Positions 1-5,527 of a stretch of 8,365 bases of DNA are shown one piece after another. Both the position numbers and the translations under genes were made by a program. Source of the DNA: Ruminococcus sp. UBA946 (GTDB lineage Bacteria; Bacillota; Clostridia; Oscillospirales; Ruminococcaceae). Where the stretch lies: NCBI GenBank assembly GCA_002293295.1, contig DBCY01000096.1:172-8536 (forward strand). The letters are read 5' to 3'. Positions within the stretch are counted from its first letter, which is position 1. Each line of letters begins with the position of its first letter. The notes beneath the pieces are model-generated. The model searched no databases. It was not told the DNA's origin and saw only the letters and a list, made by a program, of their open reading frames with translations.

Positions 1-3
1 TTT

Positions 4-41
4 CGCCGCGGGAATTTCTTTCCGCGGCGTTTTTGTTTTTT
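4..41 (+). terminator. Strong Rho-independent terminator at window start
   Basis: An 11-bp, nearly all-GC stem (4-14 with 19-29, one G-T wobble) encloses a 4-nt loop and is followed at once by a T-rich tract (30-41) broken by a single G. It works only rightward, since no T tract follows it on the other strand. It ends a transcript whose gene lies left of the window. Alternatively, because thiT starts about 107 nt downstream and thiT genes in Firmicutes are often under TPP riboswitches, it could be the attenuator of a leader whose aptamer is cut off by the window edge. Confidence 0.9.
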
Positions 42-75
42 ACGGTCAGATATTCAGTTGAAAATTTAATTTAAG

Positions 76-140
76 GTTTGGAACATGGTTTCAAACAGGG
101 AGTTTTATCCCTTCGGATAAAGCTTTCCGGAAAGGAAGGT
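76..140 (+). promoter_or_regulatory. Structured thiT leader with ribosome binding site
   Basis: Two tandem hairpins precede the Shine-Dalgarno site. The first pairs 76-83 with 89-96 (8 bp, one G-T, 5-nt loop). The second pairs 101-110 with 115-124 (10 bp, one G-T, loop CTTC). A perfect 12-bp palindrome, CTTTCCGGAAAG, occupies 123-134 and runs into the ribosome binding site GGAAGG (134-139), 8 nt before the ATG. The sequence CCTTC (110-114) is complementary to GAAGG (135-139), so the second hairpin could influence ribosome access. The TPP aptamer core (CTGAGA and its partner segments) is not present here. The pairing is seen in sequence; a regulatory role is inferred. Confidence 0.45.
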
Positions 141-147
141 ACTGAAC

Positions 148-717
148 ATGAAAAACGAAAATGCCGGGATTACCCAAAGGCTTGTGGTCAGCGCGGTCAT
201 GCTTGCGCTGGCTTCCGTTCTCAGCCTGGTTAAAGTGTGGCAAATGCCGCTCGGAGGCTCCGTTACCCTTCTTAGTATGCTGCCGGTATGCATGCTTTCA
301 GTTAAATACGGCGTAAAATGGGGTGTTTTTACAGCGGCAATCTACAGCATTTTACAGATTCTTCTGGATATAGGCAAGCTTATGGGATACGGAATGACGT
401 TTGAAATGTGGTTCGGATGCGTTGCATTTGATTACATAATAGCTTTTACTGTTTTAGGGCTTGCCGGCATATTCAGGGAAAAAGGAATAAAGGGCATTAC
501 CGCCGGCGTTGCGGCTGCGGTTTCGCTCAGGTTTGTTTCTCATTTCGTAAGCGGTGCGATTTTCCTTGACATATGGTGTCCCGACGGGTGGAACGTATAT
601 GTTTATTCGGCTGCCTACAACGGGATGTTTATGTCAGCGGAGCTTTTATTTACGGTTTTGGGCGCGGCGGCGCTGTTTGCGTCGCCTCAAATCAGGAAGA
701 TTATTTCTAAGGCTTAA
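148..717 (+). CDS. thiT: Energy-coupled thiamine transporter subunit ThiT
   Basis: Membrane S-component of an ECF transporter that binds thiamine and is driven by the shared EcfA/EcfA'/EcfT module, which is not encoded here. The 189-aa length fits the family and about six hydrophobic segments are visible. The signature QMPLGGSVTLLSMLPV (residues 32-47) is typical of ThiT/YuaJ proteins. Residues likely to match the ligand pocket of the Lactococcus lactis structure are the acidic-aromatic pair Asp95-Tyr96, His132 (in SHFVSG), Tyr153 and Asn158; the spacing from His132 to Asn158 equals that in L. lactis (His125 to Asn151). The ATG at 148 follows GGAAGG with 8-nt spacing. The gene stands alone, has a terminator-type repeat after it and converges with the peptidase gene. 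I found no convincing promoter between 41 and 100, so transcription may start upstream of the window. Confidence 0.93.
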   Translation: MKNENAGITQRLVVSAVMLALASVLSLVKVWQMPLGGSVTLLSMLPVCMLSVKYGVKWGVFTAAIYSILQILLDIGKLMGYGMTFEMWFGCVAFDYIIAFTVLGLAGIFREKGIKGITAGVAAAVSLRFVSHFVSGAIFLDIWCPDGWNVYVYSAAYNGMFMSAELLFTVLGAAALFASPQIRKIISKA

Positions 718-724
718 ATAATTT

Positions 725-800
725 AAAAGGAATATTTATACCAAATAAATAAACAACAGATGAACGGCAATGCTCATCTGTTGTTTTAATATTTCCTTTT
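725..800. terminator. Compound inverted repeat, probable bidirectional terminator
   Basis: A perfect 13-bp stem (751-763 with 774-786) encloses a 10-nt loop. Outside it, 725-736 pairs with 788-800 (12 bp with one bulged T), separated by a short internal loop. The inner stem ends in TTTT rightward and is followed leftward by TTTATTTATTT, so it can serve both the convergent thiT (stop at 717) and the peptidase gene (stop at 877). Neither T tract is very long, so termination efficiency is uncertain. The stretch 801-876 holds no gene. Confidence 0.7.
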
Positions 801-876
801 ACATGAAGCAGATATTCCGGTATTTACGGCTTCGTCCGGGTCTGCACTAAGTGATATTCTGCGTTTTAATAATATA

Positions 877-1743
877 TTATAATACAGTATCATTGTAAAA
901 TTTTGTTTCTCTGAATATATGTTTGGCTGGAATATCAATCAAATCTGAAAACGATAACCCGGAATGTTTTTTCATATAATCCGCAACAATCATTTTCCCG
1001 AATGAATATCCCATGCACCAGGGCAAATCTTCGGCTTCGTCTCCGAACATATACGCTGTATGTATTCCGGAATCGGCGCTTGCAAGAATAGGTTTTATCC
1101 GGTTCCAGAGAATCTTTTCCGTATCTTTGTTAAAAGGCAGGTTCCACTGCGGAATCAAATCCGGGAACAGGTTTTCCGCAAACAAATCAGCTTGCCCCTC
1201 GGTAATCATATATTCAAGAAACGAACCGTCGCAATCTTTGCCGCCGCGAAGAACAAACTGATTATGTCCCCAGACATTATGATGATATTCATGCGCGAAC
1301 ACAAAAGGAATCCATTTCAGAAATTCATTTGCCAGCGGGTTTATCCTGATTATTATATTACCGAAAACTACCGTTCCGACCACTCCGTTTTGCCGTTCCT
1401 TCAAATACCCGTCACTGTCACATGCGGGATATAGAGTGACTGACATAGGTTCGCCGTTGTCGTCCCCCGACGGCAATGCTTTAACAATACCTGAAAAGCT
1501 GTTTTCTAAATATTCAAGAGACATCTTTGATAGAATGGGTAACTGCTCTTTTAATGCCGCAAGCTCATTTATACACGGAGGTTTTTTGAAACTCTGGTCA
1601 AACGGAGCCCATTTTGCTATATCGTCCCAATACGGTTCTATCATGTATTTTTGCCACAATTGCTGAATATCAGCCGTTTCATGTTCTGCGGCAGACAGGA
1701 ATATTTCTGCGTTTTCAAATGTCGTTATAATTTTAATATCCAT
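877..1743 (-). CDS. DUF2268-type putative zinc-dependent peptidase
   Basis: A 288-aa soluble protein with no signal peptide or membrane segment. It carries an HExxH zinc-binding motif in the context FAHEYHHNVWGH (residues 149-160; ligands His151 and His155, catalytic Glu152) and a downstream acidic motif TEGQADLFAE (181-190) with Glu182 as likely third ligand. The C-terminal block PWCMGYSFGKMIVADYM (241-257) matches the conserved aromatic-Gly-Tyr helix of the DUF2268 family (Bacillus YjaZ-like, annotated as predicted Zn-dependent proteases). Family membership is by recognised motifs; substrate and physiological role are unknown. The ATG at 1743 is preceded by GGAGG with only about 3 nt spacing, which is short, but no better in-frame start is near (next Met is residue 34). 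It is convergent with thiT, and no clear SigA promoter is visible upstream. Confidence 0.8.
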   Translation of the reverse strand: MDIKIITTFENAEIFLSAAEHETADIQQLWQKYMIEPYWDDIAKWAPFDQSFKKPPCINELAALKEQLPILSKMSLEYLENSFSGIVKALPSGDDNGEPMSVTLYPACDSDGYLKERQNGVVGTVVFGNIIIRINPLANEFLKWIPFVFAHEYHHNVWGHNQFVLRGGKDCDGSFLEYMITEGQADLFAENLFPDLIPQWNLPFNKDTEKILWNRIKPILASADSGIHTAYMFGDEAEDLPWCMGYSFGKMIVADYMKKHSGLSFSDLIDIPAKHIFRETKFYNDTVL

Positions 1744-1857
1744 AATCCTCCGTCTCTGAATAAAATAATATTAATTTTTGTGCTTTTATAACCTTGTGAA
1801 CTGTTCTTTAAAATGAAAACAGTATTTGTACAAGCGCATAAGACACAATTCCGCTAT

Positions 1858-1945
1858 TTGAAACCATTTTAGCTATCCCTAAGGCGACTGTTTATATTCT
1901 TAGTTACTATTCGGATAATTTCCATTATAGCTTTAAATGGTTCAA
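1858..1945. repeat. Nested imperfect inverted repeat in intergenic region
   Basis: The ends of this 88-bp segment are complementary: TTGAAACCATT (from 1858) pairs with AATGGTTCAA (1936-1945) with one bulged A, and AGCTAT (1871-1876) pairs with ATAGCT (1927-1932). Inside, CTAAG (1879-1883) pairs with CTTAG (1899-1903) and CC (1877-1878) with GG (1913-1914). It lies between the symporter stop and the peptidase start, both on the minus strand, so it would be in the peptidase leader or in read-through RNA. No T run follows, so it is not a standard terminator. It could be a small non-autonomous mobile element remnant or a structured leader. The rest of 1744-1998 is AT-rich with nothing else recognisable. 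Confidence 0.4.
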
Positions 1946-1998
1946 TATATTTTATTAATTTTTAATTATTGTGCGAAGGAATAAATATTTTGCTTCAG

Positions 1999-3555
1999 CT
2001 ACATTTCCTTTTTGCAGGAAGCGAATATTTCCTCTACAGTTTCGGTGTTTTTCACCTTGGTTAACGCGCTTACTATAGGAACAATAATAAGCCCGGCGAG
2101 CATTGCGACGGCTCCGGCGTTAATGGGAGACGCCAGGTTGAATTTGAACGAAGCAGCCCACTTTGCCGCTTCGGGGAAGAACCCCAGACTGAAAATAAAC
2201 ATATGGATAACGGTTATACCCACGCCGCAGACAAAGCTTGCCCATACGGCAGGCTTTGTGATTTTCTTCGAGAAAAGCCCGTACATGAAGGGCGCCAGGA
2301 ACGCTCCCGCCAGCGCGCCCCATGAAATTGACATAAGGGTCGAGATATAAGCGTTGGGATTAAGCGCAATCAGTATTGAAATCAGAATAAAAACACCAAT
2401 CAGGACGCGCATGGTTAAGACTTGTTTTTTATCGTCCATCGGTTTTTTCATAAACGGTTTAATAAGGTCAATCGTAAGGGTTGAGCTTGAAGTAAGGACA
2501 AGAGCCGAAAGGGTTGACATCGAAGCTGACAGGACAAGCACAACCACGACCCCTATAAGGATTGTCGGAAGCGCCGTATCCAGCATTGCCGGGACAATCG
2601 AATCAAAGGCAAGCTTTCCGTTGGAGCCTGTTTCAATAAGGTTACGTCCGGTCTGAGCCGCTGATTCGGCGGTATCCGCCGAGAAAAGCCTGCCGAAGCC
2701 GCCCATGAAGTATGAACCGCCCGCCACAACAAGAGCAAAAACAGTTGAAATGACCGTTCCGCGTTTTATTGAAGCATTATCCTTAACGGAATAAAACTTC
2801 TGAATCATCTGGGGCAGCCCCCATGTTCCCAGCGAAGTGAGGATAATAACGCCGACAAGGCTTAACGGGTCGGGACCGAACAGCGCATTGAAAGAATTTT
2901 CGGGCGGGATGTTTCCGAGCTCTTTTACAGCAGCGCTCAAACCTCCCTGATTTTCAACGACGAAAACGACGACGGCTATAATCCCGGCAAGCATTATAAT
3001 ACCCTGAACGAAGTCGTTGATTGCGGTTGCCATATATCCGCCGGCGATAACATAAACCGCCGTAAGGACTGCCATACCGGCTATGCATGCGGTATAGGGG
3101 ATATTGAACGCCATCCCGAAAAGACGGGATAACCCGTTATAAACGGAAGCTGTATACGGTATAAGGAAAATGAAAACAATACAGGCAGATACGGTTTTCA
3201 GCGGCTTTGAGCTGTACCTTTTTTCAAAGAATTCCGGCATTGTGGCGGCGTTAAGGTGCTTTGACATAATCCTGGTGCGTTTGCCCAGAATCATCCAGGG
3301 AAGCATAGAGCCGATAAAAGCGTTTCCAACGCCTATCCATGTCGCGGCAAGACCGTAGCTCCAGCCGAACTGACCCGCATATCCGATGAAAACCACAGCC
3401 GAAAAGTAGGAAGTACCGTAGGCAAATGCGGTAAACCACCCGCCGAGATTCCTCCCCCCCAGAACAAAATCCGATACCGAGGAAGTTTTTTTCCGGCAGT
3501 AAAAGCCTATTCCCAGCATCAAAGCCAGGTATAAAATCAGGATTGCGTATAACAT
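1999..3555 (-). CDS. Sodium:solute symporter (SSS family), substrate unknown
   Basis: A 518-aa polytopic membrane protein of normal SSS/SLC5 length with about 13 hydrophobic segments. Recognisable family marks are the N-terminal SDFVLGGRNLGGW (residues 28-40), TSYFSAVVFIG (48-58), the signature GGYMATAINDFVQGIIML (172-189), and SASMSTLSALVLTSSSTL (343-360). The last corresponds to the helix that carries the Na+-binding Ser/Thr in PutP-like proteins. It would import a solute with sodium. The substrate cannot be read from sequence; sugars, amino acids, pantothenate and others occur in this family. The ATG at 3555 has an AAAGGA ribosome site about 8-10 nt upstream. Transcription very likely starts from the consensus promoter at 3675-3703. 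No clear terminator follows the stop at 1999. Confidence 0.9.
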   Translation of the reverse strand: MLYAILILYLALMLGIGFYCRKKTSSVSDFVLGGRNLGGWFTAFAYGTSYFSAVVFIGYAGQFGWSYGLAATWIGVGNAFIGSMLPWMILGKRTRIMSKHLNAATMPEFFEKRYSSKPLKTVSACIVFIFLIPYTASVYNGLSRLFGMAFNIPYTACIAGMAVLTAVYVIAGGYMATAINDFVQGIIMLAGIIAVVVFVVENQGGLSAAVKELGNIPPENSFNALFGPDPLSLVGVIILTSLGTWGLPQMIQKFYSVKDNASIKRGTVISTVFALVVAGGSYFMGGFGRLFSADTAESAAQTGRNLIETGSNGKLAFDSIVPAMLDTALPTILIGVVVVLVLSASMSTLSALVLTSSSTLTIDLIKPFMKKPMDDKKQVLTMRVLIGVFILISILIALNPNAYISTLMSISWGALAGAFLAPFMYGLFSKKITKPAVWASFVCGVGITVIHMFIFSLGFFPEAAKWAASFKFNLASPINAGAVAMLAGLIIVPIVSALTKVKNTETVEEIFASCKKEM

Positions 3556-3571
3556 TTTAACCGTCCTTTCA

Positions 3572-3595
3572 GGATATGCTTATCATATATTATCC
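3572..3595 (-). promoter_or_regulatory. Hairpin just upstream of the symporter ribosome site
   Basis: ATATG (3574-3578) and CATAT (3584-3588) form a stem around a 5-nt loop, with GG (3572-3573) and CC (3594-3595) able to extend it across a small bulge. It lies directly 5' of the AAAGGA ribosome binding site (3564-3569 on the minus strand). The pairing is visible but it is short and AT-rich; any effect on translation is speculative. Confidence 0.25.
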
Positions 3596-3631
3596 CCTTA
3601 AAGCAATATTATATCCTTTTTTATATGATTC

Positions 3632-3671
3632 AACACACAAAAGCTGACAAGCTTTAAAGTATTAAAGTGTT
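3632..3671 (-). promoter_or_regulatory. Operator-like inverted repeat at start of symporter transcript
   Basis: AAAGCT (3640-3645) and AGCTTT (3650-3655) form a perfect 6-bp inverted repeat with a 4-bp centre, flanked by the outer pair AACAC (3632-3636) and GTGTT (3667-3671). It begins just downstream of the -10 box at 3675-3680, so it covers about +1 to +40 of the predicted transcript. That position suits a repressor operator or a leader hairpin. No regulator gene is nearby to identify the factor. Confidence 0.35.
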
Positions 3672-3674
3672 AAT

Positions 3675-3703
3675 ATTATACCAAAAATCCCCCTTTTTGT
3701 CAA
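3675..3703 (-). promoter_or_regulatory. Perfect SigA-type promoter for the symporter gene
   Basis: On the minus strand TTGACA (3698-3703) is followed by a spacer of exactly 17 bp and TATAAT (3675-3680): both hexamers and the spacing match the sigma-70/SigA consensus. The predicted transcript starts near 3668, giving a leader of about 113 nt before the symporter ATG at 3555. The -35 box sits in the loop and first right-arm bases of the upstream gene's terminator hairpin, and the spacer is the hairpin's left arm. Confidence 0.85.
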
Positions 3704-3712
3704 GGGGGATTT
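3683..3712 (-). terminator. Intrinsic terminator of the lipoprotein gene
   Basis: A perfect 11-bp stem (3685-3695 with 3702-3712) with five consecutive G-C pairs and a 6-nt loop. Reading leftward, the stem runs into TTTTT (3687-3683), fitting termination of the minus-strand gene that stops at 3748, 36 nt before the hairpin. It physically overlaps the promoter at 3675-3703. Confidence 0.85.
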
Positions 3713-3747
3713 AAAAATTAACAGCTTATACACATTAGTTCTGTTTT

Positions 3748-5244
3748 CTATTGTTCGGATTCCGCGATATAAATGGCAATCCTGTTTTCAATAATATCAG
3801 AAACTTCATCCGCCGATTTCTGCCCGGAGAAATATACCGCCGCTTCCTCTGTGATAATGTTTTCAATATTGATATTATTCAGGCGTGCGTTCGGCAAGTA
3901 ATCCCCCCTGTTAAAGCCGGGGTCGTTATCCATTATTTCATAAAAATCAGTAAGCAGACCCTTTTTAGCGTATGAGTTCATATTCATTATAAAATTATCA
4001 CCGACAATCATATCGGGCGCGTTTCCGGAGGTAAAGTCAAGGTTGAACCTTTGTATAGCCGCCTCTAAAGAGCTTTTATCGGGGTTATCCCTTGAATTAT
4101 CCTCATTGTATACATTCAGGCGAACCATGTATTCATCGTTTTCCTTATTAAAATCAACCGCAAATTGCCTTAGCTCATTGTTTACCTCCATTGCGGCAAC
4201 ATTTATAAGTTTACCCTCTAAATCTTCGGGATTGATTTTTTCATAATAAATAAGTTCTCTTACTTTATAATCAGCCATATAGGCAAAAACAAAATCCCCG
4301 TTCGGAAGCGCATGGAAGTTGTATAACTCGCCCGAGCCGATTATGCTGCCATCAATTTCATTTTCAATAAAATTGAAAACACTTGTTTTTTCATCCGTTT
4401 CAAGATTATAACCGTAAACACCTTCAAAAGTACAGATTAACATATCGTATTCATCGTCTCCGGGCGCTGCATAGTTCCAGCCCGGTGGGTTCATAAAGCT
4501 TACGATTGCATATTCCTCAGCGGTTTCTTTTCCGGGGCTGAATTTTTTTGATAATATGGATGCGGACATATTTTCCGGTATTGAAAATGAAACCGCGCTT
4601 CCGTCCGCCAATGTCAAAAGACTGAAAGGATTAATAATACTGTCATCTTCTGTGTTTGGCGGAGTTTCCGAAATAAAACCGCTGGTTTTGTCCCAATGGT
4701 ATATTTTATTATTGGACATCAGATAAAAACCGCCGCTGCTTACCGTAAATGCGGTGCTTAAAGATGCCGACATAATTTCTCTGAATTTTTCAAGTAAATT
4801 ACCGGCATTTATTTCATCGGTTTTTTCCCCGTAAACATCATACTTGATAAATGCCATTGATGAAAAATCATTCCAGACTTGGGGGTTCTCAACAAAATAA
4901 GCCGTAACCGTCCAAAAACTGCCATCAGCGTTTACGTATAAATCAAATACTCTGTTCTCGCGCCCCGCGTTTCCCCCTAAGCTGACCTGACTCACTTTAT
5001 TTCCGTTATAATCGGTAAAGAATAAATGATTGCCGATTCTCCAGGCTATATATTCATCGGCATACATTATGTCATAAAAAAAGTCATCCGAGTCATCCGG
5101 TTTCTCAGGCACAGGAATAACCTTTGCCTTATAAAGCCCGCCCTTTTCCAATCCGGACTGTACCGGGCTTTCATCTTTGTTTTCCCTGCATCCTGCCGCT
5201 GACAGCAACAAAACCGCAAGAACCACGCATAAAACCTTTTTCAC
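3748..5244 (-). CDS. Lipoprotein with propeller-like region and shortened solute-binding-protein domain
   Basis: A 498-aa protein with a lipoprotein signal: MKK, a hydrophobic core and lipobox SAAGC with Cys19, so it should be anchored outside the cytoplasmic membrane. Residues about 40-335 are rich in short beta-strand-like blocks with recurrent aromatic and Asp-Gly turns (NADGSF, LADGSA, LPNGDF), suggesting a beta-propeller; this is inference. Residues about 345-450 resemble the first part of an extracellular solute-binding protein (VDFNKENDEYMVRLNVYNED, GNAPDMI, YAKKGLLTDFYEIMD). Residues 460-498 (ENIITEEAAVYFSGQKSADE onward) resemble the extreme C terminus of clostridial solute-binding proteins. 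The roughly 200 residues normally between these parts are absent, so an in-frame internal deletion is likely. The start is GTG (5244), with AAGGGGG 7 nt upstream. No ABC permease or ATPase genes accompany it. Function unknown; if truncated, ligand binding is probably lost. Confidence 0.75.
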   Translation of the reverse strand: MKKVLCVVLAVLLLSAAGCRENKDESPVQSGLEKGGLYKAKVIPVPEKPDDSDDFFYDIMYADEYIAWRIGNHLFFTDYNGNKVSQVSLGGNAGRENRVFDLYVNADGSFWTVTAYFVENPQVWNDFSSMAFIKYDVYGEKTDEINAGNLLEKFREIMSASLSTAFTVSSGGFYLMSNNKIYHWDKTSGFISETPPNTEDDSIINPFSLLTLADGSAVSFSIPENMSASILSKKFSPGKETAEEYAIVSFMNPPGWNYAAPGDDEYDMLICTFEGVYGYNLETDEKTSVFNFIENEIDGSIIGSGELYNFHALPNGDFVFAYMADYKVRELIYYEKINPEDLEGKLINVAAMEVNNELRQFAVDFNKENDEYMVRLNVYNEDNSRDNPDKSSLEAAIQRFNLDFTSGNAPDMIVGDNFIMNMNSYAKKGLLTDFYEIMDNDPGFNRGDYLPNARLNNINIENIITEEAAVYFSGQKSADEVSDIIENRIAIYIAESEQ

Positions 5245-5402
5245 TTAATAACCCCCTTAAAAAATTCTATTTGTATTTTGTAATATTTCTTTTAACAGTA
5301 TTGAGGTTTTAGGTTTACATAATGTGTAATTGTTTATACTAGGGTATGTTAGATAATTAGCAATGTGTATGGAAATGTATAATTTTCACAGCGGATTGAA
5401 TT

Positions 5403-5441
5403 AATTATAACATAATAATTATAATTTTTAATAATATTATT
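5403..5441. promoter_or_regulatory. AT-rich inverted repeats upstream of the GH3 promoter
   Basis: AATTATAA (5403-5410) and TTATAATT (5419-5426) are perfect inverted copies around an 8-bp centre, followed by the 12-bp palindrome AATAATATTATT (5430-5441) that touches the -35 box. The position fits an UP element or an operator. The repeat also contains TATAAT on the minus strand (5404-5409 and 5418-5423), possible -10 boxes for the divergent lipoprotein gene, but with poor -35 matches. Low complexity makes chance pairing likely. The rest of 5245-5400 holds no gene. Confidence 0.3.
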
Positions 5442-5469
5442 GACATTAACTTATTATATGCCGTATAAT
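5440..5469 (+). promoter_or_regulatory. SigA-type promoter for the GH3 gene
   Basis: TTGACA (5440-5445) and TATAAT (5464-5469), both perfect consensus hexamers, are separated by 18 bp, one above the optimum. The predicted start is near 5476, giving a leader of about 50 nt with a small CAGC/GCTG inverted repeat (5478-5487) and the ribosome site at 5512-5519. Confidence 0.8.
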
Positions 5470-5527
5470 TACACTAACAGCTTGCTGATAATACTTAAAA
5501 ATACCCCCTGAAAGGAAGGTCATAATT

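Noticed and set aside
42..147. TPP riboswitch directly upstream of thiT.
   Set aside because: The invariant CTGAGA core and its partner segments are absent from 42-147; only an aptamer beyond the left edge remains possible.
808..845. GCAGA/TCTGC and CCGG/CCGG pairing between thiT and the peptidase gene.
   Set aside because: Short stems with an uneven internal loop and no T tract; weaker than the compound repeat at 725-800 and probably chance.
1765..1800. TTCACA (minus strand, 1795-1800) as -35 box for the peptidase gene.
   Set aside because: No acceptable -10 hexamer at 16-18 bp spacing.
5404..5432. Minus-strand TATAAT as promoter of the lipoprotein gene.
   Set aside because: The -10 match arises inside a low-complexity AT palindrome and the best -35 (TTAAAA, 16-bp spacer) is poor, so it is mentioned only under the inverted-repeat entry.
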